Shown here in pieces: positions 38,449 to 45,168 of a stretch of 47,809 bases of DNA. This DNA comes from Cellulomonas sp. ACRRI (lineage in GTDB: Bacteria > Actinomycetota > Actinomycetes > Actinomycetales > Cellulomonadaceae), in the NCBI RefSeq assembly GCF_022346185.1, contig NZ_JAKRMS010000015.1, positions 1 to 47,809 on the forward strand. The letters run 5' to 3'. How positions within the stretch are numbered: position 1 is the stretch's first letter; each line of letters begins with the position of its first letter. Made by a program: the position numbers and the translations under genes. The notes under the pieces are model-generated. The model made no database searches. It was not told where the DNA came from and was given only the letters and a program-made list of their open reading frames with translations.

Positions 38449-39191
38449 GACGCCACCGCCACACCGGCGTACCGGTTGACGAAGTACGTCTGGCCCTTGC
38501 CGGTGACCGCCGGCGTGACGCTGGTGGTGACCCGGCCGTCGGAGTGCGTCACCGCGGTCTCCTTGACCCGGAACAGGCCGAGGTCCATCGCCTTCTGTGT
38601 AGGGCGGTTCCAGTCGCGGCCCTCGCGGGAGCACAGGTACCCGTCGCGGCGGAGCCAGCCGAACAGGCGGGTCGAGCCGACGTCGACACCGTTCGCCTTG
38701 AGGATCACCGCGAGGTGCGACACCAGGACGTCGGTCGACGTCGTCGCGACCGCGTCGGCGAACAGCACCTTGGGGGCGTCCTGCTCGACCTTCGCCTGCA
38801 GCGCCGCCCGGGTCTCCGCCTCGGCCGCCAGGGCACGGAGCGCGGACGGGTAGTCCTTCGGCAGGGAGTACGAGCCAGTGCGGCGGACCTCGGGCAGCAG
38901 CTCGTGGGTGACCCACCGCTTGAACGCCTTCGCCCCGTCGACGCGGGAGCCGAGGATCGATGAGTAGAGACCCGCCTCTGAGATGACGGTGACGGACTGG
39001 ACCCCGCCAGGGGTGGGCACTGAACGCCCACCCTTCTCGTCGTCGTCGAGGCGTCGGGTCATGTCCTTGGCCGCGGCATACCCGAGGATCTTCGCGACGT
39101 CGGTGGCGACGAACCACGGGTCTCCGTGCTCGTCGGTGATCGTCCGCACGGCCTGGCCGTGGAACGCGTGCTGGATCAGGTCTGTGGTCAT
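38445..39191 (-). CDS. ant: Phage antirepressor (BRO-N and ANT/KilAC)
   Basis: 248 residues. The N-terminal BRO-N domain (about 10-105) has WFVATDVAKILGYAAAKDMT and VISEAGLYSSILGSRVDGAK. The C-terminal KilAC-like domain (about 120-240) has VSHLAVILKANGVDVGSTRL and FGWLRRDGYLCSREGRDWNR. Such proteins disarm the immunity repressor and trigger lytic growth. Second gene of the early operon after the Cro-like gene, with ATGA overlap. Confidence 0.88.
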   Translation of the reverse strand: MTTDLIQHAFHGQAVRTITDEHGDPWFVATDVAKILGYAAAKDMTRRLDDDEKGGRSVPTPGGVQSVTVISEAGLYSSILGSRVDGAKAFKRWVTHELLPEVRRTGSYSLPKDYPSALRALAAEAETRAALQAKVEQDAPKVLFADAVATTSTDVLVSHLAVILKANGVDVGSTRLFGWLRRDGYLCSREGRDWNRPTQKAMDLGLFRVKETAVTHSDGRVTTSVTPAVTGKGQTYFVNRYAGVAVAS

Positions 39192-39466
39192 GCTGCCCGT
39201 CCTGTCTGTGGAACGTGTGGGGACACGTTCAACATCTCGGGCACGAAGATCGTGCCGGGGGGGACCTGTAGTGCCTTCTCGATGGCGCGCGCGGTCTCAG
39301 AGCTGCACGTCGTCCGCTCGCCGGACAGCAGGTGCCCGATCGTGGCGTGGCCGATCTTCTTCGGCTTCCTGCCCTTGTACTGGACGACGGTGATGTCGGC
39401 GAGACCGCGGATGCTCAGACCCTTGTAGGTCATGAACTGCTCGAAGGCGGAGCGGTTCACTCGCAT
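39188..39466 (-). CDS. Cro-like helix-turn-helix protein
   Basis: 92 residues from ATG 39466 with GGAGG six bases upstream. An XRE-type HTH: FMTYKGLSIRGLADITVVQY, then HATIGHLLSGERTTCSSETA and AIEKALQVPPGTIF. It starts the leftward early operon directly opposite the repressor gene, so it is the likely Cro, limiting repressor expression during lytic growth. Confidence 0.78.
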   Translation of the reverse strand: MRVNRSAFEQFMTYKGLSIRGLADITVVQYKGRKPKKIGHATIGHLLSGERTTCSSETARAIEKALQVPPGTIFVPEMLNVSPHVPQTGRAA

Positions 39467-39506
39467 GTAGAACCTCCGCTCGATGCCGTATCGGCTGGAC
39501 GCTCTG

Positions 39507-39535
39507 ACTGTAGACGGCTGTGGGCTGTTGGTCAA
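39507..39535 (-). promoter_or_regulatory. Leftward early promoter
   Basis: TTGACC (39535-39530), a 17-bp spacer and TACAGT (39512-39507) on the minus strand, near consensus and the best promoter in the window. The -10 box overlaps an operator half-site (GTCTACA, 39515-39509), so bound repressor would shut off the early operon. Confidence 0.7.
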
Positions 39536-39547
39536 CACGTTCAACAC

Positions 39548-39567
39548 TGTAGACACGAACGTCTACA
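39548..39567. promoter_or_regulatory. Immunity operator, 20 bp
   Basis: TGTAGACACGAACGTCTACA: perfect 7-bp half-sites TGTAGAC/GTCTACA with a 6-bp spacer. It sits centrally between the divergent Cro-like and repressor genes. Confidence 0.75.
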
Positions 39568-39626
39568 CGCGTCCAGCCAGTTCACCCACATTGACCAGCC
39601 CGAACGCGAGTGGCACCGTTGTGGTT

Positions 39627-39645
39627 TGTAGACGGCGCGTCTACA
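39627..39645. promoter_or_regulatory. Immunity operator, 19 bp, near repressor promoter
   Basis: TGTAGACGGCGCGTCTACA: the same half-sites with 5 bp between the 7-mers (8-bp arms, 3-bp centre). It lies within a possible rightward promoter TTGTGG (39619-39624), 17 bp, TACACG (39642-39647), pointing to repressor autoregulation. A further half-site GTCTAC is at 39664-39669. Confidence 0.7.
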
Positions 39646-39690
39646 CGCTCGGTTGCGCCGAGCGTCTACCGACACCCAAGGTCAGGACTC

Positions 39691-40173
39691 GTGAGCGCAC
39701 TGTCCGAGGTCCTGCGAGAGGCCAACACCGAGAAGCGGAGCACCCGCACGCTGGCTGCCATTGCCACGAACGCGGGTCACCCGATCGACTTCTCGACCAT
39801 CTCGCTCTACCTCCGCGGCAAGCACGGGCAGCCGGACGAGGAGACTCTCCTCGCCCTGTCGGCTGCTTTCGGCGTTCCACTGTCCAAGCTCCGCGAGGCA
39901 TCTGGTCTCCCGACAGCCACCGAGCCGTTCGTACTGCCGGCCGAGGCGTCGCGCCTCAGCCGCAAGCAGCGCGATGCGGTCCTAGCGGTGGTGAGCGCGT
40001 TTCTAGACCGAGGGGAAGGTGAGGGCAGTGCTGAGCAGCCCGCCCCCAATACCCCGGAGCCCTCGGGCTCCGCACCCAGCAACGTTCGATCCCTGCGACC
40101 GGACGAGCCGCAGGAGCCGCCGATGCGTGCGGCGGCGCGGAAGCGTCCGCCGGGCCGTACGCCGGAAGAGTGA
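39691..40173 (+). CDS. Immunity repressor (HTH)
   Basis: 160 residues from GTG 39691 with AAGGTCAGG just upstream. The N-terminal HTH domain (about 5-72) has TRTLAAIATNAGHPIDFSTI, SLYLRGKHGQPDEETLLALS and AAFGVPLSKLREASGLP. The C-terminal part is a Pro/Ser/Arg-rich tail with no LexA-type Ser/Lys protease. Induction probably needs the antirepressor or the adjacent ImmA peptidase rather than self-cleavage. Divergent from the Cro-like gene across the operators. Confidence 0.82.
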   Translation: MSALSEVLREANTEKRSTRTLAAIATNAGHPIDFSTISLYLRGKHGQPDEETLLALSAAFGVPLSKLREASGLPTATEPFVLPAEASRLSRKQRDAVLAVVSAFLDRGEGEGSAEQPAPNTPEPSGSAPSNVRSLRPDEPQEPPMRAAARKRPPGRTPEE

Positions 40174-40203
40174 CGTGTCAGTCGTCGCCCGTACGGTCGC
40201 GGC

Positions 40204-40617
40204 ATGTTCCATCCGTGGAGGGCGCTGAGGGCACGCCCCGACGTAACCGTTGAGTGGCGGCACCTGTCGCTCGACGTGTACGCCCTCAACAACGGGCGGG
40301 ACCGGATCTGGATGGACCCCCGCCAGACGCAGGTCGAGCGGCGGTGCACCATCGCGCACGAGCTTGCACACATCGAGCTCGGGCACACCGACGGCTGCAC
40401 CGACCGTGACGACCGCGAGGTCGACCTACTGGTGGCTCGCCGTCTCATCGAGATGTCCGACCTGCTAGACGCCCTGCGCTGGGCGGAGGACTTGCGCGAG
40501 GTCGCTGACTGCCTGTGGGTGGACGAGGCGACCTTGATGGCTCGGTACGACGGACTCACCCGTGCGGAGCGAGCCGAGATCGTCGCGCTGCACGTCGAGC
40601 TGGACCGGCCGTGCTGA
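40204..40617 (+). CDS. ImmA/IrrE-type metallopeptidase
   Basis: 137 residues. AHELAHIELGH (51-61) gives the HExxH zinc motif with H52, E53 and H56. ImmA-family proteases cleave phage repressors and so relieve immunity, as known for ICEBs1. TACGGT six bases before ATG and no ribosome site suggest a leaderless transcript separate from the repressor mRNA. It directly follows the repressor gene, its likely substrate. Confidence 0.85.
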   Translation: MFHPWRALRARPDVTVEWRHLSLDVYALNNGRDRIWMDPRQTQVERRCTIAHELAHIELGHTDGCTDRDDREVDLLVARRLIEMSDLLDALRWAEDLREVADCLWVDEATLMARYDGLTRAERAEIVALHVELDRPC

Positions 40618-40853
40618 GCGACCGCGACCGGGCCATCCTCGACACGGAGTCGCGGTTCTGGCGCCACGCTGGAGCCAAGGAGGACTACGTGCGCGATCGG
40701 CTGGGCTTGACGCCGTTGGCGTACTACCAGTGCGTCAACGCGCTGCTCGGTCGAGGCGAGGCATGGGAGTACGCGCCGGCGACCTGTGCGCGCCTCGACC
40801 GGCTACGTCGAGGCCGTCGTGCTCCGGCGGGGGGACGGAGGCTAGCGGGGTGA
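40611..40853 (+). CDS. DUF3263 protein
   Basis: 80 residues from GTG 40611, overlapping the ImmA stop. LSDRDRAILDTESRFWRHAG, then AKEDYVRDRLGLTPLAYYQC and VNALLGRG follow the actinobacterial DUF3263 pattern, a small helical, sigma-region-like or HTH fold. It is coupled to ImmA, so probably part of the immunity control. Last prophage gene before attR. Confidence 0.75.
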   Translation: MLSDRDRAILDTESRFWRHAGAKEDYVRDRLGLTPLAYYQCVNALLGRGEAWEYAPATCARLDRLRRGRRAPAGGRRLAG

Positions 40854-40875
40854 TTGGCTAACGTCTTGGCTACAG
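40854..40875. promoter_or_regulatory. Right-arm integrase binding repeats
   Basis: TTGGCTACAG (40866-40875), identical to 889-898 beside attL, with a partial copy TTGGCTA at 40854-40860. Placed 40-60 bp inside attR, where P-arm sites of tyrosine integrases usually lie. Inferred from repetition. Confidence 0.5.
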
Positions 40876-40914
40876 CGGCTCCGATACTGATGAGTCGTAT
40901 TCGCTGGTCAGAGG

Positions 40915-40991
40915 TGGTAGGGCAGGTGGGGCTTGAACCCACGACCGACGGATTATGAGTCCGCTGCTCTGACCGGCTGAGCTACTGCCCC
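40915..40991 (-). tRNA. tRNA-Met (CAT)
   Basis: A full cloverleaf reads leftward from G 40991. Acceptor GGGGCAG/CTGCCCT (with G1-U72), D arm, anticodon stem CGGAC/GTCCG-type with loop containing CAT at 40957-40955, T arm GTGGG/CCCAC, discriminator A at 40918, then encoded CCA at 40917-40915. It could also be tRNA-Ile2, whose CAT anticodon is modified, but the sequence looks elongator Met-like. This is the integration site; only the 5' part is outside the repeat. Confidence 0.9.
40917..40963. repeat. attR core (47-bp direct repeat)
   Basis: Identical to 727-773. It contains the tRNA 3' half including the anticodon. Right of it the host tRNA 5' half continues, so the gene stays whole after integration. 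The bases just outside the repeat on the prophage side complete an encoded CCA that the left copy lacks. Confidence 0.95.
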
Positions 40992-41055
40992 TCGATGGCC
41001 GACAGGCTACTCCGACGGGCCGGTCCCGGCGCTCGTCCGGCTACGGTGGGTCACC

Positions 41056-41571
41056 GTGCCGCTCTTCTCCCGCCGCCACGCCCTGCCCGACGACGTGCGC
41101 CGCGCCCTCGACCTGCCGGCGGGCGACCGGGTGCTCGCCGCCGCGGCCTCGGGCGACCGCTGGCTGGTCGCCACCCGGCAGGCGCTGCACGTCGCCGGCG
41201 GGACCGCGGCCGCGCCGGTGCGGCGGCACCCGTGGTCCGACGTCGACCGCGCGTCCTTCGCCCCCGAGCCCCCGGCCATCACCGTGCACTGGGTGTCCGG
41301 CGCGGCCGAGATGCTGCCCCTGGACCCGCCCGTCCCGGTGGCCTTCGCGCAGACCCTCCGGGAGCGGGTGCAGTCGTCGGTCGTGCACGTCGAGACCGTC
41401 ACCGTCCCCGGCGCCGGCCCGGTCCGGGTCGCCCTGCGCCGCGGCGAGGCGGGGGAGCTGTTCACGCAGGTCATCGGCACCGGCCGGGTCGACCTGAGCG
41501 ACCCCGGCGTGGCCGCGCTGCTCGACGCGGCCGAGGCCCGGGTGCGCGCCGCGGCGGGCCTCCGGGCGTGA
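41056..41571 (+). CDS. Conserved hypothetical protein (host)
   Basis: 171 residues from GTG 41056. An N-terminal beta-rich domain (LAAAASGDRWLVATRQALHV, then WSDVDRASFAPEPPAITVHW, residues 25-80) resembles actinobacterial PH-like proteins. Its second half is RVALRRGEAGELFTQVIGTG. Soluble, no signal peptide. TACGGT eight bases before GTG suggests a leaderless transcript. Function unknown. Confidence 0.7.
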   Translation: MPLFSRRHALPDDVRRALDLPAGDRVLAAAASGDRWLVATRQALHVAGGTAAAPVRRHPWSDVDRASFAPEPPAITVHWVSGAAEMLPLDPPVPVAFAQTLRERVQSSVVHVETVTVPGAGPVRVALRRGEAGELFTQVIGTGRVDLSDPGVAALLDAAEARVRAAAGLRA

Positions 41572-41658
41572 CCGGAGCGCGGCCCGGAGTCGTGACCGGG
41601 ACCACGCGGGACGTGTCCGGAGCAGCCCTGGAGGGCTGCTAGAGTTCTTCCCGCACGA

Positions 41659-41734
<76 letters not shown>

Positions 41735-41735
41735 C

Positions 41736-41771
41736 CACGACCCCCAGCGGCCACCGCCGCTGGGGGTCGTG
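41736..41771. terminator. Bidirectional terminator hairpin
   Basis: Perfect 15-bp stem (41736-41750 with 41757-41771) and a 6-base loop, just after tRNA-Asn and before the convergent LuxR-type gene. No long T run, as often in high-GC hosts. Confidence 0.75.
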
Positions 41772-41800
41772 CCGTTCCCGGGCCGCCCGGGCCGCTCCGG

Positions 41801-42997
41801 TCAGAGCAGCCACGTCCGCGCCATGGCCACGAGCCGGTCCCGCGTGCTCACGCCGAGCCGGTGGCAGGCCCGCAGGATGTGGCCCTCGACCGTCCGGTGG
41901 GACACCCCGAGCACCGAGGCCACGCGGGCGGCGCTCAGCCCTTCGCCGAGCAGGGCGGCGATCTCCTGCTCGCGCCCGGAGAGGCCGACCTCCGCGCGCA
42001 GCGGGGCGAACAGGGCGCGGCGGGCGGTGCCGAAGCCGCCGGCGCGGCCCCAGGCGGCCTCGGCCTGGTCGCCGGCCTCCGTGGCACGGCCGGCCTCGTG
42101 CAGCGCGACGGCGCGGGCGACCGCCGCGGCGGTGGCGTGCAGGACGTCGCCGGTCGCGTCCAGCTCCGCCGCCGCGGTGCCCAGCGCGGCCTCGTCACGC
42201 CGGCTCGCGGCGTCGACGTAGCGCGCCACCGCCGGGAGGAGGCGCCCCTGGGCCCCGCGGGCGGCCTGCGTGATCGCGGCGGCGCGGTCCGGGACCGCGA
42301 CGGGGGTCTCGAGCGCGGTGCCGGCGAGGAACAGCGCGTGGACGTGGTACCCCCGCGCCGAGCGGTCGGCGGCGAGCGCCCAGACCTGCGCCCCGAGGTC
42401 GGCCGGGCTGACGTCGGCCTGCGGCGCGAACGCGAGCATCCCGGGGAAAGGCCCGGCGCCCGCCCCGATGTCCTGTCCCTGTGACCACAGCCGGGCCGCG
42501 TAGTCCTCGCGGCCCTGCCACCGCGCGATCTGGGCGCCCCAGCCGAGCAGCCCGGCGCGGAAGTGCGCGCTGACCGGCGTGGCGCCCGGCACGGTGAGCA
42601 CGGCGGTCAGCAGCTGCTCGACCTCGTCCAGCCGGCCGCGCAGGACCAGGCCGAGCGCGCCGACGTAGGCGTGCGCCTGGATCGCGTCGGGCTCGAGGTC
42701 GTCGAGCGCGCGGGCGAGGTGGCGCGTCGCCGTGGCGGTCCCGGCCTCGACGTCTCCGCTCAGGACGTCCGCCAGGCCGTCGTAGGCGTCGTGGTGCTGG
42801 GCGAGGATGTGCGCCGTCCGCGGTCGCGCGACGGTCCGCACCTCGTCCTGGGCGTCGCCGACCCGTCCCGCCGCGAGGAGCGACCCGAGGCGCGCGAGCG
42901 CGTGCGCGTCGGCCTCGATCTCCGGCTGCCCCGGCGTCCGGGGGACGGGACGCACCTCCGGGACGCGCTCCAGGACCAGCTCGGTGTGCAGCCGCAC
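41801..42997 (-). CDS. LuxR-type regulator without ATPase domain
   Basis: 398 residues from GTG 42997; an in-frame stop lies 11 codons upstream. The C-terminal HTH (about 335-390: LSGREQEIAALLGEGLSAAR, then VASVLGVSHRTVEGHIL) is a LuxR/GerE DNA-binding domain. The rest is alpha-helical, TPR-like repeats of the MalT/LuxR family. The usual N-terminal AAA ATPase of large regulators is absent, so this is a short form or a decayed remnant. Its target is unknown. Confidence 0.75.
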   Translation of the reverse strand: MRLHTELVLERVPEVRPVPRTPGQPEIEADAHALARLGSLLAAGRVGDAQDEVRTVARPRTAHILAQHHDAYDGLADVLSGDVEAGTATATRHLARALDDLEPDAIQAHAYVGALGLVLRGRLDEVEQLLTAVLTVPGATPVSAHFRAGLLGWGAQIARWQGREDYAARLWSQGQDIGAGAGPFPGMLAFAPQADVSPADLGAQVWALAADRSARGYHVHALFLAGTALETPVAVPDRAAAITQAARGAQGRLLPAVARYVDAASRRDEAALGTAAAELDATGDVLHATAAAVARAVALHEAGRATEAGDQAEAAWGRAGGFGTARRALFAPLRAEVGLSGREQEIAALLGEGLSAARVASVLGVSHRTVEGHILRACHRLGVSTRDRLVAMARTWLL

Positions 42998-43029
42998 CGC
43001 CTCGATCAGGCCGCCCTGGAGGCGGGCTC

Positions 43030-43293
43030 ATGACGACGACCTGGAGCCCCCCGGGCCGGGCCGCCGCCCGCCCCGAGCCCGCGCGGGTGCCCGCGGCGGA
43101 GGTCCGCGCGTGGGCCCGGCGGCGCGGGCTGCGGGTCGCCGAGGGCGGGCGGCTGCCGGTCGCGGTCGTCCGGCTCTACCTCGCCGAGCGCCCCCGGTGG
43201 GGCTCGCGGGCGGACCTGCCGCCGCAGTGGTGGCTGCCGAACGACAACGCGGCGGTCAAGACCCGGGGCTTCCCGGCACGGCCCCGGGGGTGA
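43030..43293 (+). CDS. Lsr2-like C-terminal DNA-binding protein
   Basis: 87 residues from ATG 43030. AAEVRAWARRRGLRVAEGGR and LPVAVVRLYLA match the DNA-binding domain of Lsr2, where RGR normally inserts into AT-rich minor grooves; here it reads GGR, so binding may differ. The Lsr2 N-terminal dimerisation domain is missing. It is divergent from the LuxR gene, with 32 bp between the starts. Confidence 0.65.
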   Translation: MTTTWSPPGRAAARPEPARVPAAEVRAWARRRGLRVAEGGRLPVAVVRLYLAERPRWGSRADLPPQWWLPNDNAAVKTRGFPARPRG

Positions 43294-43360
43294 GCGCGGC
43301 CGGGGCAGCCGCGGCCGGGGCGGCCGCCGACCTGCGGGTGCGGGCGCCGGGGCCGCGCCG

Positions 43361-43408
43361 GGGGTGGGCGCGACGTTCACGGTGCGGCTGCCCGCGAGCC
43401 AGGGCTGA
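43361..43408 (+). pseudogene. Histidine kinase C-terminal remnant
   Basis: The frame reads GVGATFTVRLPASQG then stop, the typical last strand of a sensor kinase ATPase domain (GxGATFTVRLP). No kinase body precedes it. The stretch 43294-43605 otherwise holds no gene, so this is a deletion relic. Confidence 0.55.
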
Positions 43409-43605
43409 GCGGCCGGGTTCGGGAGCGGCACGTGGTCGTCGGGGACCGGGGTCCCCGGACGCGCGCGCACCCGGGACTCGTACGGCGTGTCCCGGCATCC
43501 CTCCGCCCGGCCAGGGAGCGCCGAGGACCTACGGCCCGGTACGCCCGCGCCGCGGTTCTGGCAGGATGCCCCGGTTCGTCCGAATCGCTGCAGGAAGTCA
43601 GGGTC

Positions 43606-43743
43606 ATGCGCAGGATCGCCGTCGCCGGCATCGTGGGAGTCGTCGCACTGGGTCTCGTCGGGTGCGGGGAGCTGTCGGTGCACCGCACCGGGTCGCCGGA
43701 CGCCCGGGAGGTCGCCGAGGCGCGCGCGGCGCTGACCGAGTAG
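43606..43743 (+). CDS. Tiny lipoprotein
   Basis: 45 residues from ATG 43606. Signal peptide RRIAVAGIVGVVALGLVGCG with lipobox LVGC, then only 25 residues (ELSVHRTGSPDAREVAEARA). AGGAAG and AGGG lie upstream. Probably a real small lipoprotein; it might also be the remains of a larger one. Function unknown. Confidence 0.6.
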   Translation: MRRIAVAGIVGVVALGLVGCGELSVHRTGSPDAREVAEARAALTE

Positions 43744-43762
43744 GCGCGCGGGCCCGGGTGGG

Positions 43763-44272
43763 TCAGTCCGCCGCCTCCGGCGGCCACACCACCCGGAACC
43801 GCTCGAGCACGATCTCGTCGGACTCGCTCCACACCGCACCGCGGGCGGCGCAGGTGCGCTCCCAGTAGACGCGGTGCTGCTCGCGCCAGCTGCGCAGGCT
43901 GCGGTCGTCCTCGGCCTCGTCGAACGCGAAGTCGGCGTCGACCTCGCGGAACGTCGCGATCCGTAGCTCGACCGTGCGGAGCACCAGCGCGGGCGCGCCG
44001 CGGCCGTCGCACGCGACCCAGTGCGCGCCGACCCGGGGCAGCGGCTCGCCGCGGTGGGCGAACTCCGTCACCAGCTCGGCTGTCGCGCGCTTGGTGCCGT
44101 GCCGGACGATGCCGAGCAGCTCGTCGCTCAGCTCGGCGGAGTCGCCGAACCGGTCGACGACGTACTCCTCGCCCGCGGCTACGGCCTCGGGGTGCGCGGC
44201 GACGTACGCGCGCCAGAGGGCGTCGGCCGCGGCGGTGTCGAGCGGCCCGGGCGGGGTGCGGTGCTGGTTCAC
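43763..44272 (-). CDS. ASCH domain protein
   Basis: 169 residues from GTG 44272 with GGGAGG upstream. LLGIVRHGTKRATAELVTEF and AHWVACDGRGAPALVLRTVE, then DEAEDDRSLRSWREQH match YhfF-type ASCH domains, beta-barrel proteins thought to bind RNA. Function in the cell unknown. The GC-rich stretch before it holds a long hairpin at 44406-44460. Confidence 0.75.
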   Translation of the reverse strand: MNQHRTPPGPLDTAAADALWRAYVAAHPEAVAAGEEYVVDRFGDSAELSDELLGIVRHGTKRATAELVTEFAHRGEPLPRVGAHWVACDGRGAPALVLRTVELRIATFREVDADFAFDEAEDDRSLRSWREQHRVYWERTCAARGAVWSESDEIVLERFRVVWPPEAAD

Positions 44273-44405
44273 CCGGGCATCCTCCCAGGCGGCGGCTCGC
44301 CCCGGCCTGCGGGCGGCGCCGGACGGCGCCGGACGGCGGAGGGCGGCGTGCGGCGCCGGGCTGGCTGGGCCGGGCTGGCTGCGCCGGGCTGGCTGCGCCG
44401 AGTGG

Positions 44406-44460
44406 GCAACCGACACGTCGAGAGTGCATCCGCCGACTACCCACTCGACGTGTCGGTTGC
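44406..44460. repeat. 17-bp inverted repeat hairpin
   Basis: 17-bp perfect arms (44406-44422 with 44444-44460) and a 21-base loop, between divergent genes. Too far from both genes to be a terminator. The CACTCGACGTGTCGG-type arm resembles part of the hairpin at 45098-45154 (both contain CACTCG), so it may be a dispersed palindromic element. Confidence 0.6.
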
Positions 44461-44522
44461 ACAGTCGGGGGCGGGCCGGCTGGGCGGCTGCGCGTGCGGC
44501 CGGCCCCGCTACCGTGGGCGGC

Positions 44523-45086
44523 ATGGCGATCATCCACCGGGCCACCCTCGTCCCGACCAAGGCCGAGCTCGTCGCCGCCTGGCTGCCCGCGCAGCCGTGG
44601 TTCGACGGGCCCCCGGCCGACGTGCGGCCGGTCGGCGCGTACCGGTTCGACGACCCGGAGGGCGAGGTCGGCATCGAGTCGCACCTGCTCGAGGTCGGCG
44701 GCCGGCTGCTGCACGTGCCGCTGACCTACCGGGGCGCACCGCTGGCGGGCGCGCAGGAGTGGCTGGTCGGGACGATGGAGCACTCGGTGCTCGGCACCCG
44801 GTGGGTCTACGACGGCCCGGGGGACCCGGTGTACCGCGCGGAGCTCGTCCGGGTGGTGCGCGAGGGCGACACCCAGGTGCGGATGTGGGTGGAGACGCCC
44901 GAGGGCCGGGTGGAGCGCGAGCCGACGGTGCAGGTCCGGGGGAGCGGGGCCGGCGACGCGGCCGACGACCCGGAGGTCGTCGTGGTGCGCGAGCCGCTCA
45001 CCGGGCCCGAGGTCCCGAAGACCCGGGCGCTCACCGGCACCTGGGCCGGACTGGACGCCCCGGTGGTGCTGGCCTACCTGGCCTGA
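44523..45086 (+). CDS. Maltokinase N-terminal cap-like protein
   Basis: 187 residues from ATG 44523. AIIHRATLVPTKAELVAAWL and EGEVGIESHLLEVGGRLLHV, then PLTYRGAPLAGAQEWLVGTM match the maltokinase N-terminal cap domain that occurs alone in many actinobacteria. The kinase body is absent. TACCGT seven bases before ATG suggests a leaderless transcript. Function unknown. Confidence 0.75.
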   Translation: MAIIHRATLVPTKAELVAAWLPAQPWFDGPPADVRPVGAYRFDDPEGEVGIESHLLEVGGRLLHVPLTYRGAPLAGAQEWLVGTMEHSVLGTRWVYDGPGDPVYRAELVRVVREGDTQVRMWVETPEGRVEREPTVQVRGSGAGDAADDPEVVVVREPLTGPEVPKTRALTGTWAGLDAPVVLAYLA

Positions 45087-45097
45087 GGCCCCCGCGT

Positions 45098-45154
45098 CGA
45101 GTGGATGGTCTGGCCGGACACGCCGACGGCGTGTCCGGCCAGACCATCCACTCG
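45098..45154. terminator. 27-bp perfect palindrome, bidirectional terminator
   Basis: 27-bp perfect arms (45098-45124 with 45128-45154) and a 3-base loop GAC. It lies between two convergent genes (ending 45086 and 45169), so it should terminate both. Length is well beyond usual intrinsic terminators. Confidence 0.8.
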
Positions 45155-45168
45155 GGGTGCCCGACCCG

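Larger units (their letters stand above)
727..40963. mobile_element. Integrated siphovirus prophage in tRNA-Met
   Basis: The element is bounded by a 47-bp perfect direct repeat that is part of a tRNA-Met gene. It contains integrase, excisionase, an immunity switch, replication and recombination genes, terminase, portal, capsid, tail, endolysin and holin. No frameshifted or truncated structural gene was found, so it looks intact and possibly inducible. Late and early genes all run leftward. Integrase, repressor, ImmA, DUF3263 and two lipoprotein genes run rightward. The gene order is that of actinobacterial siphoviruses with a tape measure of about 930 residues, which implies a tail of roughly 140 nm if the usual 1.5 angstrom per residue holds. 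Confidence 0.95.
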
